Assembly (NCBI RefSeq): GCF_016481275.1
Contig: NZ_JAEMNW010000013.1
Location: forward strand, 58,845 to 94,013
Direction of reading: 5' to 3'
Length of the DNA stretch: 35,169 nt
Origin: Antrihabitans auranticaus
Lineage (GTDB): Bacteria; Actinomycetota; Actinomycetes; Mycobacteriales; Mycobacteriaceae
Part shown: one piece after another, positions 23,776 to 32,922 of the stretch
How the letters are laid out: each line of letters starts with the position of its first letter
Numbering within the stretch: the first letter of the stretch is position 1
Program-made: the position numbers and the translations under genes
Notes under the pieces: generated by a model
What the model was told of the DNA's origin: nothing
Seen by the model: only the letters and a program-made list of their open reading frames with translations
Databases searched by the model: none

Positions 23776-25500
23776 ATGCGCATCGATGCGATCGTCCTCG
23801 CCGGCGGGCGAGCAAGCCGGATGGGCGGTGTCGACAAGCCCGCCATCTCGGTCGGTGGACGCACGCTGCTACAGGCTGCACTCGATGCGACGGCGGAGTG
23901 TGAGCGGACCGTTGTGGTCGGTCCGCACCGGGCCGAGCTTCCGTCGAAAATTATTCAGACGCAGGAAGTTCCGCACGGCAGCGGTCCGGTCGCAGCAATC
24001 GGTGCAGCCCTTCGTGAGATTCCCGGCGGTGCCGAGTTGGTTGCCGTGCTCGCGGCCGACATGCCTTTCGTGCGAACAGAAGTCGTGTCGACCCTTGCCG
24101 ACCGATGCACTACCGCAGCTGCCGCGTTCGCGATCGACGACGCAGGCAGGCCCCAATATCTCGTCGGTGTGTGGCGCAAGAGCTTCCTTGTCGACCGTGT
24201 TGCCGGCTTGGCGTCGCTGGTGAACCTATCGATGAAGAGTCTGCTGCCGGATGACGCTGAAACTGTTCGGCTGGAAGGTGTTTCGGACTGTGATACCGAG
24301 GAGGACGTCCGCCGCGCCACCGCCGCCATCGCTTCGAAACCCGCGACCGACATCGATGCGGCCCGCGAAACGGTCCGGCAGGGCGTTCCACTCCTCCCCG
24401 TGCGGCGAGTCCCGCTTTTGGACGCACTCGGCGCAACTCTTGCCGAACCCGTGCGAGCCGCGGCGCCCCTACCGCGATTCGACGTGTCTGCCATGGACGG
24501 GTACGCCGTAGCGGGCGACGGGCCGTGGCAACTGCGAGCCGAGATCGGCTACGCAGGTGGGACGCGCCCGAGCGCACTGCAATCGGGCGAGGCCGTGCGA
24601 ATCGCGACGGGTGCACACGTCCCCGATGGCAGTACGTCCGTCCTGCGCGACGAGTTCGCCGACGCCGAATACGGCCGCCTTTCGCGAAAGCCCGAAGCTC
24701 CTGTGCGCGACGACATTCGCCGCGCCGGTGAGGACTGGCAGCCGGGCTTCGAACTTGTCCAGGCGGGTTCGGTCGTCACGCCGGCCGTGGTATCCGCAGC
24801 CGCGAGCGGCGAGGTCACAGCTGCGGAGGTCCGTGGACCGGTCCGTGCGCATGTCGTAGTGACAGGCGACGAGATCCGCCGCGATGGCCCGTTGCGATCG
24901 GGTCAGACCAGAGACTCGTTGGGTCCGGTCTTGAACGAGTTCCTGTCGTGGTGCGGAATTCGCAGCGCGACACAGGCGCACCTGCGCGACACTCCGAACG
25001 GCTTCGACGACGTTCTGACACGCGCGGTCGAGGCCCACCTCATCGTGATCGTCGGCGCAACGGGTCGCGGCGCCGCCGATCAACTGCGCGGTGCGCTGGA
25101 GCGCGCGGCAGCGACAGTCCTCGTCGAACGGGTCCGCTGTCGTCCCGGCGGCTCACAGGTGACGGCGGTACTGCCGGATGGTCGCGTGGTCCTCGGCTTG
25201 CCGGGGAACCCGTTCGCCGCAGTATCGACACTGTTGACAACGACTCCGGCGATCGTCGCCGGACTCGTCGGAAAGACCCCGCGGCCCCGCACGGTCGGCA
25301 CACTCGCCAACGCCGATCAGGTCGCCGGAAACACGACTCGAATCGTCCCCGCGAGGCGGCGCGAAGACGGCTCGTGGGAGGGCGCCGCGTCTACGCGAAC
25401 CGCGCATCTCGCGGGGCTCGTCGGCCAGGACGCACTCGCAATCGTCCCCCCGGATGCCGTCGTGAACGCGACAGTCGAATTGGTGATTTTCCCCAACTGA
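23776..25500 (+). CDS. MobA-MoeA fusion, molybdenum cofactor biosynthesis
   Basis: One 574-residue polypeptide joins two Moco enzymes. The N-terminal half (1 to about 185) is MobA-like guanylyltransferase, with the nucleotide motif LAGGRASRMGGVDKP and AADMPF. The C-terminal half (about 195-574) is MoeA-like molybdopterin molybdotransferase, with MDGYAV (about 240), ATGAHVPDG, VVTGDEI and LPGNPFAAV. MoeA inserts Mo and MobA attaches GMP, giving the bis-MGD needed by nitrate reductase. Two MoeA loops are divergent: GATGRGAAD stands for the usual GGxSxGxxD, and RCRPGGSQ for PGKP. The start is uncertain between ATG 23776 and ATG 23767, with no clear Shine-Dalgarno. The gene precedes narGHJI on the same strand across a 287-bp gap. 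Confidence 0.9.
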   Translation: MRIDAIVLAGGRASRMGGVDKPAISVGGRTLLQAALDATAECERTVVVGPHRAELPSKIIQTQEVPHGSGPVAAIGAALREIPGGAELVAVLAADMPFVRTEVVSTLADRCTTAAAAFAIDDAGRPQYLVGVWRKSFLVDRVAGLASLVNLSMKSLLPDDAETVRLEGVSDCDTEEDVRRATAAIASKPATDIDAARETVRQGVPLLPVRRVPLLDALGATLAEPVRAAAPLPRFDVSAMDGYAVAGDGPWQLRAEIGYAGGTRPSALQSGEAVRIATGAHVPDGSTSVLRDEFADAEYGRLSRKPEAPVRDDIRRAGEDWQPGFELVQAGSVVTPAVVSAAASGEVTAAEVRGPVRAHVVVTGDEIRRDGPLRSGQTRDSLGPVLNEFLSWCGIRSATQAHLRDTPNGFDDVLTRAVEAHLIVIVGATGRGAADQLRGALERAAATVLVERVRCRPGGSQVTAVLPDGRVVLGLPGNPFAAVSTLLTTTPAIVAGLVGKTPRPRTVGTLANADQVAGNTTRIVPARRREDGSWEGAASTRTAHLAGLVGQDALAIVPPDAVVNATVELVIFPN

Positions 25501-25787
25501 AATGTAAACGGTGCGATAAATCAGCGATTCCGAATGATGACGGCAGGCCTGGAAAGGCCGTTGTAAACGCGCCAGATCAGCGCTTCTGATTACCGTTTCC
25601 GCAGGTCGCAGTCGATTCCTTCAATTCGGATTGCCGCGCGAAGATAACCGGGGTGTTACGCCCTCCGCACACCCCAAAATGGCTGCAAGTGCGATCCATT
25701 CGGCAAGTTTGGAGCCCGTTCCAAGCGGCACCTACAGTCGTTGAACCAGCCCAATTTCGTAGAACATTCGTTCGAAAGGTGGCGTCC
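25501..25787 (+). promoter_or_regulatory. Regulatory gap between mobA-moeA and narG
   Basis: This 287-bp gap is dense in repeats. TGTAAACG occurs at 25503 and 25562, with ATCAGCG at 25520 and 25576. A palindrome ATCAG-CGCTT-CTGAT lies at 25576-25590. GGGGTGT/ACACCCC forms an inverted repeat at 25650-25675. TTGGA-N6-TCCAA at 25709-25724 overlaps a possible promoter (TTTGGA, then TACAGT 19 bases later). A weak GGCCT-GGAA-AGGCC hairpin at 25546-25559 may end the upstream transcript. Several regulators could act here; none can be named with certainty. Confidence 0.45.
25760..25775. promoter_or_regulatory. LexA-like SOS box overlapping the narG ribosome-binding site
   Basis: TAGAAC-ATTC-GTTCGA matches the mycobacterial and Gram-positive SOS box (TCGAAC-N4-GTTCGA) at 11 of 12 fixed positions, with the core GAAC-N4-GTTC intact. 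It ends at the first A of the narG Shine-Dalgarno, 13 bases before the start codon. A role for LexA here is inferred from the motif only. Confidence 0.45.
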
Positions 25788-28700
25788 GTGCCGGATACCC
25801 CCGCTGCCGATTTCGGCGATCCGTTGCTGCGCATCGGTAAGTACTTCAACCGTGGCGAGCCGTCTGCCGACCTCCGTACGCTGCACCAGATCGGCGGTCG
25901 ATCCGCCGACGACTTCTACCGTGACAGGTGGGCACACGACAAGGTCGTGCGCTCGACGCACGGTGTCAACTGCACCGGTTCGTGCTCCTGGAAGATCTAC
26001 GTCAAGGACGGCGTGATCACGTGGGAGTCGCAGCAGACCGACTATCCGTCGGTCGGTGCGGACAAGCCCGAGTACGAACCGCGCGGCTGCCCCCGCGGAG
26101 CGTCGTTCTCCTGGTACACGTACTCGCCGGCCCGCATTCGCTACCCGTACATCCGCGGTGTGCTGCTCGAGATGTACCGGGAAGCCAAGGAGCGATTGAA
26201 GGATCCCGTCCTAGCGTGGGCCGATATCGTCGACGATCCCGAGAAGTCGAAGCGATACAAGAGCGGCCGCGGCAAGGGCGGTTTCGTTCGTGCCGAATGG
26301 TGGGAGGCAGCCGAAATCGCCGCCGCCGCACACGTTCACACCATCAAGCGCTACGGCCCGGACCGGATTGCGGGCTTCTCGCCGATTCCCGCGATGTCGA
26401 TGGTCAGCCATGCAGTCGGCGCGCGATTCATCTCGTTGATCGGCGGTTCGATGCTGTCGTTCTACGACTGGTACGCCGACCTTCCCGTGGCGTCTCCGCA
26501 GGTCTACGGCGACCAGACCGACGTCCCCGAGTCGGCTGACTGGTTCGACGCGGGCTACCTCATCATGTGGGGCTCGAACGTACCGGTCACCCGAACACCA
26601 GACGCGCATTACATGACCGAAGCGCGCTACCGCGGCCAGAAGGTCGTCGTCGTGTCCCCCGACTACGCCGACAACACCAAGTTCGCCGACGAATGGCTGC
26701 CTGCCCGGCCGGGAACCGATGGGGCACTTGCCATGTCGATGGGCCACGTCATACTCAAGGAATTCTTCGTCGACCGCTCGACCGCGCCGTTCCTCGAATA
26801 CGTCAAGAAGTACACGGATCTACCGTTCCTCGTCACCCTGATAGAGCGTGACGGGAAATGGCTGCCCGGAAAGTTTCTTACCGCAGCCGATCTCGGCGAC
26901 GAGTCCGAGGGCGGCGATTCTCGCACTGTTCTGCTCGACACCGACAACAACCCATTCGTGCCGAACGGCTCACTCGGACATCGCTTCACGCAGTCGGGAA
27001 TGGGTAAGTGGAACCTCGATCTCGAAGGCGTCGAGCCGCAACTGACCTTCGGCAGCGAGAATCCTGTCACGATCGCCCTTCCGCGCTTCGATACCGATAC
27101 GCCGACGATCATCGAACGCGGCGTGCCGACCAAAACCGTTGGTGGACGACGTGTGACAACCGTGTTCGACCTGCTGTTGGCCCAATACGGGGTAGGTCGA
27201 CCGGACCTGCCTGGCACTTGGCCGACCGGCTACGAGGACGGATCGCAGCCCTTCACACCCGCATGGCAAGAAGCGATCACCGGCGTACCTGCCCAGCAGG
27301 CCGCCCGGATCGGACGCGAGTTCGCAGACAACGCCGAGAAGTCGGGCGGCCGCTCGATGATTCTCATGGGCGCCGGAACCAACCACTGGTACCACTCCGA
27401 TCAGATCTACCGTTCGTTCTTCACCTTGACACTGCTCACGGGCTGCCAGGGCGTCAACGGCGGCGGTTGGGCGCATTACGTCGGCCAGGAGAAGTGCCGT
27501 CCCGTGACCGGCTGGGCAACACTTGCTTTCGGCGCCGACTGGCAACGTCCCGCGCGGCAGATGCAGGGCACGATCTACTGGTACCTCGCCAACGACCAGT
27601 GGCGCTATGACCCCTACACGTCCGACGTCATGGCCTCACCGCTCGCGACCGGACAGTTTGCGGGCCGCACAACCGCGGACAACATCGCGCTGGCGAGCCG
27701 GCTCGGTTGGATGCCGAGTTACCCGACGTTCAACCGCAATCCGCTGGACATCGCTGACGAGGCCGAGCGTCTCGGCAAGGACGCAGCCACCCACGTCGTC
27801 GACGGCCTCAAATCCGGGCACCTGCGCTTCGCGTGCGAAGACCCCGATGCGCCGGAGAACTTCCCTCGTGTGCTCACGGTGTGGCGCGCCAACCTGCTGG
27901 GCTCGTCGGGCAAGGGCAACGAGTACTTCCAGAAGCACTTGCTCGGCACGGATTCCAATGTTGCTGCAACAGAGCAGAACACCGTCCGGCCCAAGGAGCT
28001 GACGTGGCGCAAGGACGCACCGGTCGGCAAGCTGGACCTTCTGCTCTCGCTGGACTTCCGCATGACGAGTACGACTTTGTTCTCCGACATCGTGCTACCG
28101 GCTGCGACGTGGTACGAGAAGCACGACCTCTCGTCCACCGACATGCACCCGTTCGTCCATGCGTTCTCACCTGCGATTTCACCGCCATGGGAGACGAAGA
28201 CGGACTTCGAGGCTTTCCACCGCATTGCACGCGGGTTCTCTTGGCTCGCAGAGAAGCACCTCGGCGTTCGGAAGGACGTCGTCGCCGTTCCGCTGATCCA
28301 CGATACGAACGATGCGACGGCCCAACCTGGTGGGCGGGTGCTCGACTGGAAAGCCGGAGAGTGCGAACCGATTCCGGGCAAGACGATGCCGCGTCTGATC
28401 ACCGTCGAGCGTGACTATCCAGCAATCGCCGAGAAGATGGCGGCACTCGGACCCATGGTCGAGGCCGTTGGGCTGACGACGAAGGGCGTCACCACACACC
28501 CGGACGCTGAAGTCGAGTACCTCAAGGGGCACAACGGCGTGGTCGCCTCCGGCGTCGCCGCAGGTCGACCGTCACTCGCTAAAGACACGCATGCGGCGGA
28601 AACGATCCTCGCGCTGTCCGGGACGACCAACGGCCGGCTTGCCGTCGAAGGGTTCGAAGCACTGGAGCGGCGAACAGGTACCAAGCTCGCCGACCTCGCC

Positions 28701-29444
28701 GCCGAGCACGAAGGCAAGCGAATCACGTTCGCGGACACACAGGCTCGTCCGGTGCCGGTCATCACCTCGCCGGAGTGGTCGGGCAGTGAAACGGGCGGCA
28801 GGCGGTACTCGCCGTTCACGATCAATACCGAACGGCTGAAGCCGTGGCACACCCTCACCGGTCGGCAGCATTTCTATCTCGATCATGACTGGATGTCGGA
28901 ACTGGGCGAGCAACTGCCCACCTTCCGGCCACCCCTCGACATGACCGCCTTGTTCTCGGAGCCCGCGGTAGGCGACGTCGGGAATGCCGGTGTGACGGTT
29001 CGCTTCCTGACGCCGCACTCGAAATGGTCGATCCACTCGGCATACCAGGACAACCTGCACATGCTGACGCTTTCCCGCGGTGGGCAATGTATCTGGATGT
29101 CGGACAAGGATGCTGCGAAGATCGGGGTCGCCGACAACGACTGGATCGAGTGCACCAACCGCAACGGCGTCGTCAATGCTCGCGCCATCGTCAGCCACCG
29201 CATGCCTGAGGGCACGGTCTTCATGTACCACGCGCAGGACCGCGCGATCGACGTACCGCGCACCGAGAAATCGGGCAAACGCGGCGGCATCCACAACGCG
29301 CTGACGCGAATCATGATCAAGCCGACGCACATGATCGGCGGCTACGCCCAGCAGTCGTTTGCCCTGAACTACCACGGCCCCACCGGAAATCAGCGTGACG
29401 AGGTCACGACAATCCGCAGGCGCTCGCAAGAAGTGGAGTACTGA
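25788..29444 (+). CDS. narG: Respiratory nitrate reductase alpha subunit NarG
   Basis: NarG (1218 residues) is the catalytic subunit of membrane-bound nitrate reductase, reducing nitrate to nitrite at a bis-MGD molybdenum centre on the cytoplasmic face. The N-terminal FS0 iron-sulfur ligands are all present: His58, Cys62, Cys66 and Cys101, the spacing of E. coli NarG shifted by nine. The FYDWYADLP segment (225-233) holds the aspartate region that ligates Mo. No Tat signal is needed for this type. I chose GTG 25788 because AAAGGTGG lies just upstream; the frame is open to 25653 but the extension is not conserved. It is the first gene of narGHJI, with three bases before narH. Confidence 0.97.
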   Translation: MPDTPAADFGDPLLRIGKYFNRGEPSADLRTLHQIGGRSADDFYRDRWAHDKVVRSTHGVNCTGSCSWKIYVKDGVITWESQQTDYPSVGADKPEYEPRGCPRGASFSWYTYSPARIRYPYIRGVLLEMYREAKERLKDPVLAWADIVDDPEKSKRYKSGRGKGGFVRAEWWEAAEIAAAAHVHTIKRYGPDRIAGFSPIPAMSMVSHAVGARFISLIGGSMLSFYDWYADLPVASPQVYGDQTDVPESADWFDAGYLIMWGSNVPVTRTPDAHYMTEARYRGQKVVVVSPDYADNTKFADEWLPARPGTDGALAMSMGHVILKEFFVDRSTAPFLEYVKKYTDLPFLVTLIERDGKWLPGKFLTAADLGDESEGGDSRTVLLDTDNNPFVPNGSLGHRFTQSGMGKWNLDLEGVEPQLTFGSENPVTIALPRFDTDTPTIIERGVPTKTVGGRRVTTVFDLLLAQYGVGRPDLPGTWPTGYEDGSQPFTPAWQEAITGVPAQQAARIGREFADNAEKSGGRSMILMGAGTNHWYHSDQIYRSFFTLTLLTGCQGVNGGGWAHYVGQEKCRPVTGWATLAFGADWQRPARQMQGTIYWYLANDQWRYDPYTSDVMASPLATGQFAGRTTADNIALASRLGWMPSYPTFNRNPLDIADEAERLGKDAATHVVDGLKSGHLRFACEDPDAPENFPRVLTVWRANLLGSSGKGNEYFQKHLLGTDSNVAATEQNTVRPKELTWRKDAPVGKLDLLLSLDFRMTSTTLFSDIVLPAATWYEKHDLSSTDMHPFVHAFSPAISPPWETKTDFEAFHRIARGFSWLAEKHLGVRKDVVAVPLIHDTNDATAQPGGRVLDWKAGECEPIPGKTMPRLITVERDYPAIAEKMAALGPMVEAVGLTTKGVTTHPDAEVEYLKGHNGVVASGVAAGRPSLAKDTHAAETILALSGTTNGRLAVEGFEALERRTGTKLADLAAEHEGKRITFADTQARPVPVITSPEWSGSETGGRRYSPFTINTERLKPWHTLTGRQHFYLDHDWMSELGEQLPTFRPPLDMTALFSEPAVGDVGNAGVTVRFLTPHSKWSIHSAYQDNLHMLTLSRGGQCIWMSDKDAAKIGVADNDWIECTNRNGVVNARAIVSHRMPEGTVFMYHAQDRAIDVPRTEKSGKRGGIHNALTRIMIKPTHMIGGYAQQSFALNYHGPTGNQRDEVTTIRRRSQEVEY

Positions 29445-29447
29445 CGC

Positions 29448-31067
29448 ATGAAAATCATGGCCCAGATGGCGATGGTGATGAACCTCGACAAATGCATCGG
29501 GTGTCACACCTGCAGTGTCACGTGCAAGCAGGCGTGGACAAACCGCGGCGGCGTCGAGTACGTGTGGTTCAACAACGTGGAAACCCGCCCGGGGCAGGGC
29601 TATCCGCGCCAGTACCAGGATCAGGACAAATGGAAGGGCGGCTGGGTTCTCAACAAGCGTGGAAAGCTCACGCTGCGAACAGGTTCCCGCCTGCGCCGGT
29701 TGCTGAACATTTTCGCCAACCCCGATCTCCCGACGGTGTCGGACTACTACGACCCGTGGACGTACGACTACGAGAACCTGCTCTCCGCACCGGCGGGTGA
29801 CACGACGCCGGTCGCGCGACCGAAGTCGCTGATCACCGGTGACGACACCAAGGTCACGTGGGGCGCGAACTGGGACGACGACCTCGGTAGCGGTCCCGAA
29901 CAGGTCGGGAAAGACCCTCTGCTCGGCAGGCTTTCGGAGAAGGTGAAGCTCGAGTTCGAGCAGACCTTCATGTTCTACCTCCCCCGCATCTGTGAGCACT
30001 GCCTCAATCCTGCGTGCGCGGCGGCCTGCCCGTCCGGCGCGATCTACAAACGCAGCGAGGACGGCATCGTTCTCGTCGATCAGGACAAGTGTCGCGGGTG
30101 GCGCCAATGCGTTACGGGCTGCCCGTACAAGAAGATCTACTTCAACCACAAGACCGGCAAAGCCGAGAAATGTACGTTCTGCTACCCGCGCGTCGAGGTC
30201 GGAATCCCGACAGTGTGCTCGGAGACGTGCGTCGGCCGACTGCGCTACATCGGCGTAATGCTCTACGACGCAGACAAAGTGCTCGAAGCGGCCTCGGTGA
30301 CCGACGACAAGGATCTCTACCCGTCCCAGCTCGGCGTCTTTCTGAATCCGCACGACCCGCGTGTCGTTGCCGAAGCCGAACGAGCGGGAATCAGCACCGA
30401 GTGGATCGAGGCGGCTCAGAATTCGCCGATCTACAAGCTGATCGTCGACTACCAGGTTGCCCTTCCCCTACACCCGGAATACCGGACGATGCCGATGGTC
30501 TGGTACGTCCCACCGCTCTCACCGATGGTCGACGTGCTGTCGGAGACCGGGCACGACGGCGAAAGCGCGCGAAATCTGTTCGGCGCCATCGACGCATTGC
30601 GAATCCCCGTGGAGTACCTGGCCGAGCTGTTCACGGCGGGCGACGTCGGACCGGTCCGTGCGGCACTGCAGCGGTTGGCGGCAATGCGTTCGCACATGCG
30701 GTCGGTCAATCTCGGCGACGAGCCCGATTCCGGTATTGCCGAATCGGTTCGCCTGTCGAAGGGCGAGATCGAGGCAATGTACCGATTGTTGGCCATTGCG
30801 AAATACGAGGATCGCTACGTCATTCCGAACGGGGCAGGCACCGACGCGCATCGTCTCGACGCGCTCGCCACCGGCTGCAGCCTCGATGGCGACGGCGGAC
30901 CAGGCATGTCGGCCTTCGATGCGATGGACGAGAAATTTCACCTCACACAACAACCCGAAGATGTGAACGGTGCTGCACCAGAGGAGAAGTCGACCCGGCT
31001 GAATCTCCTCAACTGGGACGGCAAATCCACCACCGGGCTGCTACCGAAGAAGGAAACGGTTCGATGA
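29448..31067 (+). CDS. narH: Nitrate reductase beta subunit NarH
   Basis: NarH (539 residues) carries the four iron-sulfur clusters that pass electrons from NarI to NarG. The first cysteine group is C16-C19-C22-C26 (CIGCHTCSVTC). A second group is CEHCLNPAC with a following CP. The third reads CRGWRQCVTGC, where tryptophan replaces one cysteine, as in all NarH with a [3Fe-4S] centre. Another group is CTFCYPR...CSETC. The start is ATG 29448, three bases after the narG stop, with GTGGAG upstream. It ends by overlapping narJ (ATGA). A slightly long C-terminal tail (about residues 490-539) ends LLPKKETVR. The assignment is secure. Confidence 0.97.
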   Translation: MKIMAQMAMVMNLDKCIGCHTCSVTCKQAWTNRGGVEYVWFNNVETRPGQGYPRQYQDQDKWKGGWVLNKRGKLTLRTGSRLRRLLNIFANPDLPTVSDYYDPWTYDYENLLSAPAGDTTPVARPKSLITGDDTKVTWGANWDDDLGSGPEQVGKDPLLGRLSEKVKLEFEQTFMFYLPRICEHCLNPACAAACPSGAIYKRSEDGIVLVDQDKCRGWRQCVTGCPYKKIYFNHKTGKAEKCTFCYPRVEVGIPTVCSETCVGRLRYIGVMLYDADKVLEAASVTDDKDLYPSQLGVFLNPHDPRVVAEAERAGISTEWIEAAQNSPIYKLIVDYQVALPLHPEYRTMPMVWYVPPLSPMVDVLSETGHDGESARNLFGAIDALRIPVEYLAELFTAGDVGPVRAALQRLAAMRSHMRSVNLGDEPDSGIAESVRLSKGEIEAMYRLLAIAKYEDRYVIPNGAGTDAHRLDALATGCSLDGDGGPGMSAFDAMDEKFHLTQQPEDVNGAAPEEKSTRLNLLNWDGKSTTGLLPKKETVR

Positions 31068-31747
31068 GTCTGCTCAAGCCGCGACGCAAACTCGCCGCAC
31101 CGGACGACATGGCCGAGCTCGACCGGCGCCTCGTGTGGCGCATCGCCGCGTTGCTGCTCGACTACCCGACCGAGCAGACGATGACGATGCTCAACCAATT
31201 GCAAACGGCAGCAATAACGTTGCCGCAGCATACGGGTCGACCACTGCTGTCGTTCATCGAACATGCGCAGCGAACGTCGTGGTTCACGTTGACGAAGTCT
31301 TACGTCGACACGTTCGACATGAAGCGTCGCAGCTGCCTGCACCTGACGTACTACGCCTACGGTGACACTCGTAAACGCGGGATGGCTCTGCTTCGCTTCA
31401 AGCATGCGTACAAGACCGCGGGCGTCACGCTGGGCGATCACGAACTGCCCGACCACTTGTCGGTCGTGCTGGAGTTCGCCGCAACGATCGATCCGGTTGC
31501 CGGTGAACGCCTGCTCGGGGAGCACGTACCGGTTCTCGAGTTGCTCCGACTCTCGTTGCACGACAGCGAGTCTCCGTATGCCGGGGTACTCGATGCCGTC
31601 TGCGCGACGTTGCCGCCGATCACCACGGCAGACCGCCGCAAAATCACCGAACTCGCCGCACAGGGCCCGCCTGACGAAGAAGTCGGGCTGGAGCCGTTCT
31701 CGATGGACCCGCAGATGCACCTGGCCGAGATGGGCGGTCGGCGATGA
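31064..31747 (+). CDS. narJ: Nitrate reductase assembly chaperone NarJ
   Basis: NarJ (227 residues) is the dedicated chaperone that helps insert the molybdenum cofactor into NarG and is not part of the final enzyme. The all-helical TorD/NarJ-type fold is supported by LLDYPTEQT near residue 34 and by the conserved segment DTFDMKRRSCLHLTYYAYGD (about 84-103). The C-terminal EPFSMDPQMH tail also fits. ATG 31064 overlaps the narH stop as ATGA, and its own stop overlaps narI in the same way, so the operon is translationally coupled. Length matches actinobacterial NarJ. No unusual features were seen. Confidence 0.95.
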   Translation: MSLLKPRRKLAAPDDMAELDRRLVWRIAALLLDYPTEQTMTMLNQLQTAAITLPQHTGRPLLSFIEHAQRTSWFTLTKSYVDTFDMKRRSCLHLTYYAYGDTRKRGMALLRFKHAYKTAGVTLGDHELPDHLSVVLEFAATIDPVAGERLLGEHVPVLELLRLSLHDSESPYAGVLDAVCATLPPITTADRRKITELAAQGPPDEEVGLEPFSMDPQMHLAEMGGRR

Positions 31748-32487
31748 ACAGCCTCCTGTGGTTGACCCTTCCCTACATCGCGTTCACGTCGTTCGTGCTC
31801 GGCCACATCTGGCGCTACAAGAGCGACCAGTTCGGCTGGACCACGCGGTCCTCGCAGTTGCACGAGAGCAAGCTGTTGCAGCTCGGCAGCCCGCTGTTCC
31901 ATTTCGGTATGCTCGCCGTAATCGGTGGTCACGCAATGGGTTTGCTGATCCCGGAAAGTTGGACCCACGCGATCGGCATCTCGGAGCACCAGTACCACAT
32001 CGTGTCCGTCACCGGCGGAACGCTCTCCGGCGTAGCGGTCATCGCTGGTATCGGCATCCTGTTGTATCGAAGGATCAAGGTCAAAGCGGTGCGGAAGGCG
32101 ACGAGCCGCAGCGACGTCGTCATGTATGTTCTGCTCGGCGCCGCACTGCTGTCCGGGATGTGGAACACAGTGGGCGGCAACCTCATCGGCGGTCCGTACA
32201 ACTACCGCGAGACGGTGTCACCCTGGTTCCGCAGCGTGTTCAGCGTGCACCCCATGCCCGAACTGATGGCGAACACGCCGCTGAGTTTCCAGGTCCACAA
32301 TCTGATCGTGTTGACGCTCATCGGAATCTGGCCGTACACACGCCTCGTCCACATGTTCAGTGCGCCGGTCGGCTACCTGGTTCGGCCCTACGTCGTCTAC
32401 CGCAGCAAGGACCCCGTCGCGCCCGCCAAGAGCCGTTACGCCAAGGCGTGGGAATCACCGGTCGCGCCGCCGGCGCGGCGCTGGTAG
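31744..32487 (+). CDS. narI: Nitrate reductase gamma subunit NarI (cytochrome b)
   Basis: NarI (247 residues) is the membrane cytochrome b subunit that takes electrons from menaquinol and passes them to NarH. Five hydrophobic segments are visible, at about residues 3-22, 47-70, 88-108, 127-142 and 184-202. Histidines in HFGMLAVIGGHAMG and near LSFQVHN and RLVHMF can ligate the two b hemes. It starts at ATG 31744 overlapping narJ and is the last gene of the operon. Its TAG stop directly abuts the stop of the convergent cupin gene, with no base between and no visible terminator. No narK nitrate transporter lies next to the operon in this window. Confidence 0.96.
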   Translation: MNSLLWLTLPYIAFTSFVLGHIWRYKSDQFGWTTRSSQLHESKLLQLGSPLFHFGMLAVIGGHAMGLLIPESWTHAIGISEHQYHIVSVTGGTLSGVAVIAGIGILLYRRIKVKAVRKATSRSDVVMYVLLGAALLSGMWNTVGGNLIGGPYNYRETVSPWFRSVFSVHPMPELMANTPLSFQVHNLIVLTLIGIWPYTRLVHMFSAPVGYLVRPYVVYRSKDPVAPAKSRYAKAWESPVAPPARRW

Positions 32488-32919
32488 CTACTCCTCGCAG
32501 GCCGGGGCGGGTGCGTCCTGATTAGCAGGCTTCCCCGGCTTGTTCAGGTAGACGACGTCGAGAATGAGCGGTTCGGAGCCGAGGTTGCGATCGTCGTGAA
32601 TGCCGGGCGCGACCTCGACGAGGCTGCCCGCCGGGAGTACCTGTGCCGCGCAATTGTCGCGCTGATGCGTCAGCACTCCCGAACGAACCAGGCCTATCAC
32701 CCGGCCCTCGTGATAATGCCAGCCCGATGACCCGCCAGGTGCAATGGTGACCTCGCGGACGGCGAAGTCGGTGACGTCGCCGAGGTAGGACACCAACGCC
32801 GCAGGAATTGCACCTTGCGCCAGCGGCGTCGCCGTCACGCCGCTACTGGGTGTCGCGTGGGCGGCTGTCGGCGCCAAGAGTGCTGCTGACAGTGCCAGTC
32901 CGGCGGTGACGGTGCGCAT
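32488..32919 (-). CDS. Secreted cupin-domain protein, tandem copy 2
   Basis: This is a small secreted protein of 143 residues with one cupin domain and unknown function. A Sec signal peptide (1 to about 22) ends AHA before TPSSGVT. The cupin metal site is visible as GWHYHEGR (His68, His70) with a likely third histidine, His108. Two cysteines, C90 and C141 in the terminal APAC, could form a disulfide; the paralogue has the same pair. It starts three bases after the stop of the upstream cupin gene, so they form a coupled pair. The first residues of the mature form and the ending DAPAPAC are shared with the neighbour. It might bind a metal or small ligand outside the cell. The start ATG 32919 fits. 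Confidence 0.8.
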   Translation of the reverse strand: MRTVTAGLALSAALLAPTAAHATPSSGVTATPLAQGAIPAALVSYLGDVTDFAVREVTIAPGGSSGWHYHEGRVIGLVRSGVLTHQRDNCAAQVLPAGSLVEVAPGIHDDRNLGSEPLILDVVYLNKPGKPANQDAPAPACEE

Positions 32920-32922
32920 CGA

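Noticed and set aside
28572-30353. A 593-codon minus-strand open frame across narG and narH
   Set aside because: It spans two well-identified genes antisense, has no domain likeness and no ribosome-binding site.
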